Notes under the pieces: generated by a model
Database searches by the model: none
Told to the model about the DNA's origin: nothing
Seen by the model: only the letters and a program-made list of their open reading frames with translations
Source of the DNA: Paludibacter sp. UBA6032
GTDB taxonomy: Bacteria > Bacteroidota > Bacteroidia > Bacteroidales > Paludibacteraceae
Direction of reading: 5' to 3'
Length of the DNA: 64,000 nt
Assembly (NCBI GenBank): GCA_002427885.1
Contig: DIZI01000041.1
Location: 62,001-126,000 of the forward strand
Shown: positions 25,846 through 33,584 of the stretch, one piece after another
Layout of the letters: each line of letters opens with the position of its first letter
Position numbering within the stretch: the first letter of the stretch is position 1
Made by a program: the position numbers and the translations under genes

Positions 25846-27906
25846 TTAATCTGTAAAATTCAATATGTAAGCACCATTTTCACGAACAGAATAAAATCCG
25901 ATCTTTCTGACTGCGCAAGCTTGTTTTATATTATCGGTATACCATTTTGAAACACTTTTGTCAACAATTATTTTACGCGGTTGAACGCATTCCAGTACTT
26001 GATCGATTTTTGGTTTAAGTCCTTTTCCGATTATCAGATAATCAATTTTAAGAGGTGTGGAAGTTGTTTTCTTCTTTAAAAAATCTTGCGTCATTATCAA
26101 TATGCGTGAGCCTTCAAAACTCGCAAAACCATCCGAAAACCAATTATTTTCGTGTAAAAAATGTGGATTTCCCAATTTTTGATTTTGCCAAAATGACTTT
26201 GCAATTCGTGTAGCTTCGATCGAATCAGTAGAAAAAACATAATTTTGATTGCGATTGATGAAATTGACATGCGTATTATTCTGTCCGGCAAACACGATCA
26301 TACGTTTAGAAGTCAGAGTTTGAAAATTCGCATGCAAATTAAACAAACTGGTCAGCAAAAGAGAAAGTAATCCTATAAATAAAGGTGTGAATTTTCTAGA
26401 ATAATAATAGCCTGAAAGACAAAAAATTGCAATGAAAAATACTGTCGTTTGTTTAGTATCCAATGAAATATGTGATACTGAGTTAGGCAGATTCTGAATC
26501 CAAACAATTAAAAAATTTAATAACCAAAGCGACCATTTTAATAAATAACCAACAAATACGGATAGATACGGGATAAATGAAACCATCAACAAAGCCATTG
26601 CTAAATAAATGATTACACTGGAAAGAGGTATTGCAATAAAATTAGTAATTAAAAAATAATTTGGGAATTGTTGAAAATAATACAAAGTAAACGGAGCTGT
26701 TCCTAACTGAGCTGCAAGCGAAACCGAGAACAATTCCCAGGTAAATCGGGTAAGTTTATTATTAGGTGTATATAGCTTATTAATAATTGGTTGAAAGAAA
26801 ATAATGCTCAACACTGCTGCATAACTAAGTTGAAAACCAACATCATACAAAAAGTTTGGATTGTAAAGCAGCATCGCCAATATGGACATAAAAATAGTAT
26901 TGTAAATTTGCGATTTTCGCTCAAAAGAAGTTGCAAATGCCACAAATGTAAACATAAGCGTTGCACGAATCACCGCTGCTGATAATCCGGTGAGAAAAGC
27001 ATACGCCCACAAGAACAACATTATGAATAAAGTTCTGAGTATCTTTTGTCGTCGTGATTTATTTAAAAACCCCAGTAAAAAAGCTATAACCACATAAACA
27101 ACACCTACGTGCATACCACTAACCGATAGGATATGCATTGCTCCTGTCGCACTGTAACTTGCACGCAGATCAGGTTGTAAATCATCGGTATAGCCCAAGG
27201 TCAAAGCAGCTAGCACTGCAAATTCATCACCTTCAATGTTGAATTTACGATACACATTTAACAAATAATTCTGGCATTTATCTGCCTCACGTCGGATTGA
27301 AAAGGCTTCGTTGCGGTCTGTGACTTTCCATCTATGGGAAGGAATGTAACAAGTTGCTCCCACACCTTGTCGTTTCAGATAGGCAGCATAGTCAAAGCCA
27401 TCCGGGTTTTGAACTTTCTCAGGTGCTGTAAATTCGGTTTCGACCATCAATCTGTCGCCAAATAATAGTTTTGATGCTGCATTATCTTTTTGTAAATAAA
27501 GAATTGCTTTTCCACGGGCCGGTTTCCACGAAGCAGACCCGAAGAACTGCAGTACAGTTACTTTACAAAGATATGATTTAGTTTTTTCGATGGGTGCCGA
27601 CGTCAGTTCTACGCGATAAATGCCTTTTTGATGAAGATGATCGAATACATTTTCTTTCTCGAGTTTTCCACTCAGGAAAAGGGCCAACGCAAACATAAAC
27701 AAAAAAATTCCGGAGCCAAACAGCCATCGGAATTGGAATTGCCGATCGGGAATCTGAATGAAAAATGGAAAGAGAATAAGAAAAAGTGAAATTAGAAACA
27801 AAGCATACAAACTCCAATGCATTAACTCCACATATTGATATGTAATAATACCTGCAATGAATGGGAGCAACAAACGAAAAAAAGGAGTTCGTTGCAAAAA
27901 ATCCAT
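25846..27906 (-). CDS. comEC: ComEC/Rec2-family DNA uptake channel protein
   Basis: 686 residues. N-terminal helices and an OB-fold-like DUF4131 region (to about 200) precede the competence domain with its signature MHILSVSGMHVGV and many membrane helices (about 225-500). ComEC moves single-stranded DNA across the inner membrane during natural transformation. The last 180 residues contain no HxHxDH metallo-beta-lactamase motif, so the nuclease-like domain of longer homologues is missing or replaced, as in many Bacteroidota. It follows rpe by 4 bases and likely shares its transcript. Whether the organism is competent is unknown. Confidence 0.9.
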   Translation of the reverse strand: MDFLQRTPFFRLLLPFIAGIITYQYVELMHWSLYALFLISLFLILFPFFIQIPDRQFQFRWLFGSGIFLFMFALALFLSGKLEKENVFDHLHQKGIYRVELTSAPIEKTKSYLCKVTVLQFFGSASWKPARGKAILYLQKDNAASKLLFGDRLMVETEFTAPEKVQNPDGFDYAAYLKRQGVGATCYIPSHRWKVTDRNEAFSIRREADKCQNYLLNVYRKFNIEGDEFAVLAALTLGYTDDLQPDLRASYSATGAMHILSVSGMHVGVVYVVIAFLLGFLNKSRRQKILRTLFIMLFLWAYAFLTGLSAAVIRATLMFTFVAFATSFERKSQIYNTIFMSILAMLLYNPNFLYDVGFQLSYAAVLSIIFFQPIINKLYTPNNKLTRFTWELFSVSLAAQLGTAPFTLYYFQQFPNYFLITNFIAIPLSSVIIYLAMALLMVSFIPYLSVFVGYLLKWSLWLLNFLIVWIQNLPNSVSHISLDTKQTTVFFIAIFCLSGYYYSRKFTPLFIGLLSLLLTSLFNLHANFQTLTSKRMIVFAGQNNTHVNFINRNQNYVFSTDSIEATRIAKSFWQNQKLGNPHFLHENNWFSDGFASFEGSRILIMTQDFLKKKTTSTPLKIDYLIIGKGLKPKIDQVLECVQPRKIIVDKSVSKWYTDNIKQACAVRKIGFYSVRENGAYILNFTD

Positions 27907-27910
27907 AATT

Positions 27911-28561
27911 TTATGTTTTTAGCATGTTATGTATGGTTTCTAAAGGATTTGCAGTATTAAAAACCGCACTACCCGCAACGAGGACGTTTACACCGTGTTC
28001 AAAAAGTTTCGAAGCATTTTGCATATTCACTCCACCATCGACTTCAATAACACAATGAGCATTTTTCCGTACGATCATTTCTTTTAATTCATCGATACGG
28101 AAGTAACTGTCTTCGATAAATTTTTGTCCACCGTAGCCTGCAAATACAGTCATTAATAATACCAAATCTACTTTATCGATATAGGGTTCCAATAAACTGA
28201 CAGGTACATCAGGGTTTATCGTAATTCCAACCTTAATTCCTTCAGCCTTAATTAAATCAATCATTTCCAGAGGATTTTCAACCGTTTCGTAATGAAAAGT
28301 CAGGATTTTAGCACCGGCTTCAGCAAACCGTTTCACATACTTTTCGGGATGAACGATCATTAAATGAACATCAAGCGGTTTGGTACAGTATTTTTTGACT
28401 GCTTCCATGACCGGAAAACCGAATGAAATATTAGGAACAAATACACCATCCATCACATCGATATGCAACCATTCCGCCTCACTGGCGTTAATCATTTCAC
28501 ATGCCGCTTTCAGGTTGCCAAAGTCGGCTGATAATAAGGATGGTGATATAATTTTAGTCAT
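27911..28561 (-). CDS. rpe: Ribulose-phosphate 3-epimerase
   Basis: 216 residues from ATG at 28561, just before the conserved start IISPSLLSADF; an in-frame start at 28642 would add 27 unrelated residues and reach beyond the promoter. TIM barrel motifs: WLHIDVMDGVFVPNISFG, DVHLMIVHPE, and IEVDGGVN. It interconverts ribulose-5-phosphate and xylulose-5-phosphate in the pentose phosphate pathway, using a divalent metal. It is the first gene of a unit with comEC. Confidence 0.95.
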   Translation of the reverse strand: MTKIISPSLLSADFGNLKAACEMINASEAEWLHIDVMDGVFVPNISFGFPVMEAVKKYCTKPLDVHLMIVHPEKYVKRFAEAGAKILTFHYETVENPLEMIDLIKAEGIKVGITINPDVPVSLLEPYIDKVDLVLLMTVFAGYGGQKFIEDSYFRIDELKEMIVRKNAHCVIEVDGGVNMQNASKLFEHGVNVLVAGSAVFNTANPLETIHNMLKT

Positions 28562-28616
28562 GTACTTATTTATTTGTAAATTAAAATCCGAAATTTCAGG
28601 TTTTATTTTAGATTTG

Positions 28617-28624
28617 CAAATATA
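28617..28624 (-). promoter_or_regulatory. Putative -7 element (TATATTTG) for rpe
   Basis: Matches TAnnTTTG on the minus strand 55 bases before the rpe start and just after the terminator of the upstream small gene. Confidence 0.45.
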
Positions 28625-28625
28625 A

Positions 28626-28656
28626 TAAAAAAAGACTTCCAAAAATTTGGAAGTCT
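28626..28656 (-). terminator. Intrinsic terminator after the small protein gene
   Basis: Perfect 11-base arms (28633-28643 with 28646-28656, AGACTTCCAAA/TTTGGAAGTCT) followed on the minus strand by a run of Ts. Confidence 0.75.
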
Positions 28657-28662
28657 CTATTT

Positions 28663-28842
28663 TTAATTTAAAAACATTTCAATAAACTGATTATCAGAAA
28701 TTTTTGTAACCCTGTAAGAAGAAGCAAATTTAAGAATTTCCTGCAATGTTGCTGTTTTCGGTTGCAGAATTTTTGGAGTTTTCGTGCTGTCTTGTTTAGT
28801 AATAAAATCAGTTTTGTTTAAAGTAGTAGTAGTTTTTTGCAT
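28663..28842 (-). CDS. Small basic protein following the ECF sigma gene
   Basis: 59 residues from ATG at 28842. An earlier in-frame start at 28959 would read through the sigma factor's terminator hairpin, so the shorter form is preferred; a third candidate is at 28857. The N-terminal half is Thr/Lys-rich and disordered, and the C-terminal half reads TLQEILKFASSYRVTKI...MFLN. I have an unverified impression that small proteins with such FA-x-x-Y tails occur in other Bacteroidales, so this is probably real, function unknown. It is bracketed by two strong terminators and so is its own transcript. Confidence 0.5.
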   Translation of the reverse strand: MQKTTTTLNKTDFITKQDSTKTPKILQPKTATLQEILKFASSYRVTKISDNQFIEMFLN

Positions 28843-28891
28843 AGGCACTTGTAACATTTTTAGAGTGATATATTTAAAACGCAAGTGTATC

Positions 28892-28940
28892 AAAAAAAGT
28901 ATAAACTCATTTGAAAAAAAATCAAATGAGTTTATACTTT
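28892..28940 (-). terminator. Intrinsic terminator of the ECF sigma gene
   Basis: Perfect 19-base arms (28896-28914 with 28922-28940) and a 7-base loop, followed on the minus strand by Ts. It lies 60 bases after the sigma gene stop. Confidence 0.8.
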
Positions 28941-29000
28941 CATCACTGCTACAAATCATTTATTTGTAAATCAATAATTTGTCATAATATATTTAAAATG

Positions 29001-29594
29001 TTATTTTATTTCCAGATAAACATTTTTTTCCGCGGCTATGCGGCGCATATTAAGCAAAGCATATCGCATCCGACCAAGTGCAGTGTTGATACTCACATCA
29101 GTTTTCTCCGCAATTTCTTTGAAACTTAAATCTTCAAAATAGCGCATACGAATCACTTTCTGTTGTGAAAGTGGTAGATAATTAATCAAGTGTAGCACAT
29201 CGGTTAGTACTTGTTCGTTCGAAATTACATCTTCCACACTTTTTTCTGAAAGCTTTGCATTATTCACAATATCATAATCCACTGCATCAGCCGAGAATGT
29301 ATTTTCATTCTTCTCACGCCTGAAATGGTCAATAATCAGATTATGTGCTATGCGGTTAATCCAAGCCAGAAATTTACCGGACTCTACATAGCGTCCTTGT
29401 TGTATGGTAGCAATAGCTTTAATAAATGTGTCTTGAAAGATATCTTCGGCAAGTTCCCGGTTGCGAACGATCAGGTATATATAGGTATACGCTTTCGATT
29501 TGTATCGCAATAATAAAATTTCAAATGCACTGTTATCGCCTGCCTCATACAATTTAACCAATTCGTCATCGGTTGCTTGATTCAGAGTTCTCAT
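29001..29594 (-). CDS. ECF-type RNA polymerase sigma factor
   Basis: 197 residues. Region 2 (about 20-92) has AFEILLLRYKSKAYTYIY, LAEDIFQDTFIKAI and FLAWINRIAHNLIIDHFRR. Region 4 (about 128-185) has LPLSQQKVIRMRYFEDLSFKEIA and SINTALGRMRYAL. It directs RNA polymerase to a specific promoter set. No anti-sigma (FecR-like or zinc-binding) gene is adjacent, so it is not a typical SusCD-linked FecI. This orphan form, with high similarity to sigma-W/SigE-like general stress factors, is common in Bacteroidales. Confidence 0.93.
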   Translation of the reverse strand: MRTLNQATDDELVKLYEAGDNSAFEILLLRYKSKAYTYIYLIVRNRELAEDIFQDTFIKAIATIQQGRYVESGKFLAWINRIAHNLIIDHFRREKNENTFSADAVDYDIVNNAKLSEKSVEDVISNEQVLTDVLHLINYLPLSQQKVIRMRYFEDLSFKEIAEKTDVSINTALGRMRYALLNMRRIAAEKNVYLEIK

Positions 29595-29677
29595 TACTTC
29601 TTAATTTTAAGGTTTTAAAGTAATTCTGGGCTATAGGCATTTTACGTTTTAGTGGATATTCGGGTTGTATTGAGATG

Positions 29678-29685
29678 CAAATATA
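29678..29685 (-). promoter_or_regulatory. Putative -7 element (TATATTTG) for the sigma gene
   Basis: Matches TAnnTTTG on the minus strand about 84 bases before the start at 29594. Confidence 0.45.
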
Positions 29686-29776
29686 GTAAATGAATTTATA
29701 ACTAAAAAATATTTTTCAAACTATTTTATATCAAATCAAATTATTATTTATTAAAATAGGTAAACCGAAACCGAAA

Positions 29777-30964
29777 TTATTCTACCCAAAGAACTAAACC
29801 TTTCAGGTATTCGCCTTCCGGATGATAGATATTAATCGGATGATCAGCAGGTTGACTTAGCTGATGTAAAATACGAACGTTACGTTTACTCTCTGCCGCC
29901 GCACTAAAAACAGCCAACCGAAATTGTTCTTTCGTAACAACCTGTGAACACGAGAATGTAAAAACAATACCTCCAGGTTTGATTTGTTCAAATGCTTTAG
30001 CGTTTAAACGCTTATAACCTTTTAATGCATTTCGCAATGCCTCCCTGTGTTTGGCAAAAGCCGGCGGATCAAGAATAATTAAATCGTATTTCTGTTCAAT
30101 ATTACTGAGATTATTTAAATACTTAAATGCATCTTCATCAAATGATTTGTGACGTTTATCATTGGGAAAGTTAGCTTCAACATTTTTTTCTGTCAGTTGA
30201 ATGGCTTTGGTAGAACTATCCACTGAATGAACCAGCTCTGCACCGCCCCGCAAGGCATAGACAGAAAAACCACCGGTGTAACAAAACATATTTAATACCG
30301 ATTTCCCTGCTGCATAGCGTTCAAGCAATGTACGGTTCTCCCGTTGATCCACAAAAAAGCCGGTTTTCTGTCCCCGCAACCAATCTACATGGAACTCCAA
30401 TCCATTTTCGAGAGCTGTTAAGGAAACGGTTTCTTTGCCTATCAAATAGCCGTCTTCGGGTGCAATTGGTGCTTTAAAAGGCAAGGTTGTTTCCGATTTA
30501 TAATAAACATTTTTTACCTGAGGTACATTCTTTACAATTGCTTCTGCCAGAATTTGTCGGGTTTCATGCATCCCTACCGAATGTGCCTGCATAACAGCCG
30601 TTTCGGCATACACATCCACTATCAGTCCCGGTAACGAATCACCCTCACCGTGAACCAAACGAAAGGTGTTGTTTTTCTCTGGATTTACCAGGCCCAACGA
30701 AACACGCATGGCATACGCCCATTGAATTTTCCGGTTCCAAAAATCAATATCAATCGGCTCATTTTCGAATGTCACCGCTCGTACAGCTATACTACCAATC
30801 TGATAATGACCAATCGCCAGAAAATTACGTTTACTGTCAAGTACTTCCACAAGATCGCCTTCAGCCGGTTTTCCCTCAATATGTTGTATTGCTCCGGAAA
30901 ATACCCAGGGATGAAAACGAAGTAAACTTTCTTCTTTTTTTGGTTTAAGCTGTATGGAAATCAT
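29777..30964 (-). CDS. rlmI: RlmI-like class I rRNA (cytosine) methyltransferase
   Basis: 395 residues. An N-terminal PUA domain (about 1-75, HPWVFSGAI) is followed by an insertion and a Rossmann methyltransferase domain with FVDQREN, VLNMFCYTGGFSVYA (SAM binding), LIILDPPAFAKHR and FSCSQVVT. This order is that of RlmI/RlmK-type enzymes that make 5-methylcytosine in 23S rRNA (m5C1962 in E. coli). It stands apart from the exonuclease gene upstream by 57 bases and could be co-transcribed with it. The exact target base is inferred. Confidence 0.9.
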   Translation of the reverse strand: MISIQLKPKKEESLLRFHPWVFSGAIQHIEGKPAEGDLVEVLDSKRNFLAIGHYQIGSIAVRAVTFENEPIDIDFWNRKIQWAYAMRVSLGLVNPEKNNTFRLVHGEGDSLPGLIVDVYAETAVMQAHSVGMHETRQILAEAIVKNVPQVKNVYYKSETTLPFKAPIAPEDGYLIGKETVSLTALENGLEFHVDWLRGQKTGFFVDQRENRTLLERYAAGKSVLNMFCYTGGFSVYALRGGAELVHSVDSSTKAIQLTEKNVEANFPNDKRHKSFDEDAFKYLNNLSNIEQKYDLIILDPPAFAKHREALRNALKGYKRLNAKAFEQIKPGGIVFTFSCSQVVTKEQFRLAVFSAAAESKRNVRILHQLSQPADHPINIYHPEGEYLKGLVLWVE

Positions 30965-31021
30965 TTCAGGTTGAGAATTAATATTGTTTAGTCAGAATGC
31001 GGTATTGGAAAGTCAGGATAA

Positions 31022-31702
31022 TTATATATTAATCCCTTGAGTCATAGGAGGATTGTTTAATGCTTGTTTCTCTCTCAGTTCCTGAGCATTTTCATCAAGC
31101 ATTTTTTTGATTTCCTTTTTGGATATCATTTTTTCATTCATCAATTGCAGGTATATTTTCAAACTTGCCCAGGCGTCTGTGGCCGCGTAACGCTGTTGTT
31201 GCTCACTCAGTTCGGGATTTTCCCAGTTAGTCAGTCGTTGCGACTTCGATATTTTTTGTCCAAAAAGAATGGCATAAATTTTTTGCAACCCCATCTCCAT
31301 GATACCGTAGCTCTGGACAATCGACTGAATATCAATAAAACCATCAGGTTTAAAAGAATGTAACTTATTCAGACCGGTTAAATCATCTCGAAGCGAAAGA
31401 CCTATTTTTAGGATGTTCTTGTCTGCCAAAAAATCAGCAAGTGAGGAAGGAAAGTCGATTAGATTCAGACGAAACAAAAAACAATGATTAAGATTCGATA
31501 TTTGCACTAATGAAACTTTATAATAAGTTCCACGTTTAAAAGAAGGTTTTGTTTCAGTATCAATCCCAACTATAGGGCTTTTACGAAGTTCTTCAATAGC
31601 AAAATCTACTTTTGACAAATCGTCAACAAGTGTAATTTCGCCCTCAAAGATAACAACAGGCATCAAATTTACTTCTTCTTTTGTTATTTTTGATATTAGC
31701 AT
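31022..31702 (-). CDS. RNase D-like 3'-5' exonuclease (DEDDy)
   Basis: 226 residues consisting of a single exonuclease domain. DEDDy residues are visible: D48 and E50 in VGIDTETKPSF, the third acid near 107-108 (SLRDDL), and Y172/D176 in YAATDAWAS. It lacks the HRDC domains of RNase D, so it is a compact DnaQ-fold enzyme. The start at 31702 is chosen because ISKITKEEVN before the domain looks native; ATG at 31663 is the alternative. DUF5063 follows upstream by 9 bases and is almost surely in the same transcript. Confidence 0.88.
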   Translation of the reverse strand: MLISKITKEEVNLMPVVIFEGEITLVDDLSKVDFAIEELRKSPIVGIDTETKPSFKRGTYYKVSLVQISNLNHCFLFRLNLIDFPSSLADFLADKNILKIGLSLRDDLTGLNKLHSFKPDGFIDIQSIVQSYGIMEMGLQKIYAILFGQKISKSQRLTNWENPELSEQQQRYAATDAWASLKIYLQLMNEKMISKKEIKKMLDENAQELREKQALNNPPMTQGINI

Positions 31703-31711
31703 AAACAGTAA

Positions 31712-32353
31712 TTACAATATATTGCTCAAATCATCGTCTTCTTCATTATGGAGAAAATTGAGAAATGAATTTCTATCAATTTTATTTTTAATTTCAATTG
31801 GCTCAACATCCGTATCTTCCAACATAAATTCATCACTAAATTGCAATGCATGCAAAGCCCGCAAGGCATTCAATAGCTTTTGACCCCAATGTTCTCCAAA
31901 GGCTTCGAGACATGCAACCAAAGCGTTGTTCATTATATCCACGTCACCTAACTGATAATTGGCGGCAAAATCTTTCATTTCCTGATAAACATCCGCAAGA
32001 TTTTCGGATATAAAAGCCGCTATCGGCGTATCGCTCAGGGCCATATCAGGATGAAAAACCTCCAGATATGAATCTTCCGCACCTAACAATTGTTCTATTT
32101 GTTCTTTTACAAACAGATAATCCTCTTCAGACACAAATCGTTCAACATTATCATCAGCCGTCGATTCAGATATGTCCAACAAAGTTGTTTTAAGATATAA
32201 AAGTGGCAGAATTTTGACTGATTTGAGAACAAAATCTTGCCGTGAGAATTCAGATGCATGTTCCAAAAACAAGCATGTTTCAGCGGCTACAGTAACAAAT
32301 TCTATTACGTTTTTACTATAAACCAGATGATCGGGAAGTTGGTCGATACTCAT
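31712..32353 (-). CDS. DUF5063-domain protein
   Basis: 213 residues, helical and acidic, with no signal peptide. Segments VIEFVTVAAETCLFLE, LPLLYLKTTLL and LVACLEAFGEHWGQKLLNALRALH are typical of the DUF5063 family, found in Bacteroidota next to an RNase D-like exonuclease. The constant pairing suggests a joint role in RNA handling, but nothing biochemical is known to me. Its own -7 element is at 32379-32386. Confidence 0.85.
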   Translation of the reverse strand: MSIDQLPDHLVYSKNVIEFVTVAAETCLFLEHASEFSRQDFVLKSVKILPLLYLKTTLLDISESTADDNVERFVSEEDYLFVKEQIEQLLGAEDSYLEVFHPDMALSDTPIAAFISENLADVYQEMKDFAANYQLGDVDIMNNALVACLEAFGEHWGQKLLNALRALHALQFSDEFMLEDTDVEPIEIKNKIDRNSFLNFLHNEEDDDLSNIL

Positions 32354-32378
32354 TAATCTTAAGATTTAATTTGCTTTG

Positions 32379-32386
32379 CAAAAGTA
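32379..32386 (-). promoter_or_regulatory. Putative -7 element (TACTTTTG) for DUF5063-exonuclease unit
   Basis: Matches TAnnTTTG on the minus strand about 26 bases before the DUF5063 start. Confidence 0.45.
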
Positions 32387-32424
32387 AGAAAAAATATCCG
32401 TTTTTCGAATTCATAAAAACACTG

Positions 32425-32432
32425 TATCTTTG
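32425..32432 (+). promoter_or_regulatory. Putative -7 element (TATCTTTG) for the DUF2007 gene
   Basis: Matches TAnnTTTG; a T-rich -33-like stretch (TTTTTCG, 32401-32407) stands at a suitable distance. Transcription would start near 32438, giving a leader of about 97 bases. Confidence 0.45.
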
Positions 32433-32534
32433 CTGGTAAAATGTCATGATTTTATTTCAAAATAAGAACAATCTTAAAATGAAAAGTGTTTTTATAATAG
32501 AATCACTCAGCAAACCTTTAAAAAAAATACAACT

Positions 32535-32783
32535 ATGGAAGACAAAGTTATCACACTTAAAAACTACGATACCATGGTAGATGCAATGGTTGATCAGGAA
32601 GTGTTACATGTGAATGAAATTGAATGTTTTATCGGGAATGAACAACTGGTTGAACTTTATCCAATGTTTAGCGATATAGGGGATGGACTTAAAATTGTGG
32701 TTTTTGAAAAAGATTTTGAAAAAGCGTTACAATTGCTGGAAGAATACCACGCACAGGATGAAGCATCGGACTTAGAAGAGTAA
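32535..32783 (+). CDS. DUF2007-domain small protein
   Basis: 82 residues, acidic and soluble. The pattern of an N-terminal strand (VITLKNYDTMVDAMVDQEVL), GNEQLVELYPMF and VVFEKDFEKALQLLEEY matches the DUF2007 family, sometimes called putative signal-transducing protein, with a small ferredoxin-like PII-type fold. It is monocistronic and divergent from the DUF5063 gene. Function unknown. Confidence 0.8.
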   Translation: MEDKVITLKNYDTMVDAMVDQEVLHVNEIECFIGNEQLVELYPMFSDIGDGLKIVVFEKDFEKALQLLEEYHAQDEASDLEE

Positions 32784-32807
32784 ACGGTTTAACTGGTTAT
32801 CTGACAC

Positions 32808-33263
32808 TTAATGATTCAATAATTCAAAAATTTTCTTCTTCAGTACCGGATGGATCAAATCCGGGGCAATTTCAGCCAGTGGAATCAACACAAAATCACG
32901 TTCTGTTAAAAGTGGATGTGGTATTTTTAATCCGGGTTGGTCTATTACCAAATTATCATAAAGAAGTATATCAATGTCAATTATGCGATCTGTATAATTG
33001 ACATCGCTTTTTTTAATCCTTCCAAGATTCTTTTCTATTTCCTGTGTTATATTTAATAGTTCGAAAGGTGACAGATTCGTTTCGATCAACATCACCACAT
33101 TCAAAAAATTATTTTCAGATTTAAATCCCCAGGGCAGGGAAGCATGGAAAGCAGATAATCGAAGGACATTCCCCACTTCTAACCCAAGAGTTATCACCGC
33201 ATCATTCAGGTTACGCTCTTTTTCTCCTAAATTAGTTCCCAGTCCAAGATAAACGAAGGCCAT
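32808..33263 (-). CDS. folK: 2-amino-4-hydroxy-6-hydroxymethyldihydropteridine diphosphokinase
   Basis: 151 residues. HPPK transfers pyrophosphate from ATP to the pterin in folate synthesis. Conserved segments: YLGLGTNLGEKERNL at the N-terminus, FLNVVMLIETNLSP, and the signature DRIIDIDILLYDN followed by IPHPLLTERDFVLIPLAEIAPD. Length is typical. It stands alone, with a TACCTTTG element just upstream. Confidence 0.95.
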   Translation of the reverse strand: MAFVYLGLGTNLGEKERNLNDAVITLGLEVGNVLRLSAFHASLPWGFKSENNFLNVVMLIETNLSPFELLNITQEIEKNLGRIKKSDVNYTDRIIDIDILLYDNLVIDQPGLKIPHPLLTERDFVLIPLAEIAPDLIHPVLKKKIFELLNH

Positions 33264-33274
33264 AGTTTTTTTTG

Positions 33275-33282
33275 CAAAGGTA
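33275..33282 (-). promoter_or_regulatory. Putative -7 element (TACCTTTG) for folK
   Basis: Matches TAnnTTTG on the minus strand; transcription would start near 33269, only a few bases before the ATG at 33263. Confidence 0.4.
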
Positions 33283-33584
33283 GAATTATTTTAGAAATAT
33301 TGAGGTAAGAAGCAAGGAGTAAGAGGTAAGCATCTAAATTACTGAGATTTTCTTAGAAAGAAAACAAATTACTTACTTCTTGCCTCTAATCTCTTACTCC
33401 TATTTTACTGCCACTTTCTGCCCTTTTGTCAGCCAAATTTTCAAATTCACTCCTTCAATTCCTGTTTTTTCTGTCAAAATCATAAAGACTTCCCGTTATT
33501 AGTGGTTGGCATATCGTTTGTAAAATGGCTAGCGTATAAATAACATATCAGAAACAACTGAAAAAATAAAATAATAAAAAAATT
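33283..33584. other. Gap between folK and dnaK with low-complexity inverted arms
   Basis: The first part holds GGAGTAAGAG (33316-33325) and its complement CTCTTACTCC (33391-33400), each inside a longer purine- or pyrimidine-rich stretch of the AAGAAGTAAGAGG kind. Then comes a 27-codon minus-strand frame (33400-33483). The last 100 bases should hold the dnaK promoter; TTGG near 33524 and a near-miss TATCGTTTG near 33532 are candidates. No CIRCE heat-shock repeat is visible. Confidence 0.4.
33400..33483 (-). other. Short open frame, possible gene remnant
   Basis: Reads MILTEKTGIEGVNLKI and ends WLTKGQKVAVK-stop; in-frame upstream codons stay open for four more residues before a stop. The composition looks protein-like (hydrophobic-basic, ending like a secreted domain), so it may be the tail of a deleted gene. 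Chance is also plausible at this length. Confidence 0.15.

Noticed and set aside
28842..28959. Longer start for the small protein after the ECF sigma gene
   Set aside because: The extension would be read through the sigma factor's 19-base terminator stem.
33484..33584. Heat-shock CIRCE operator before dnaK
   Set aside because: No 9-9-9 inverted repeat of the CIRCE type is present.
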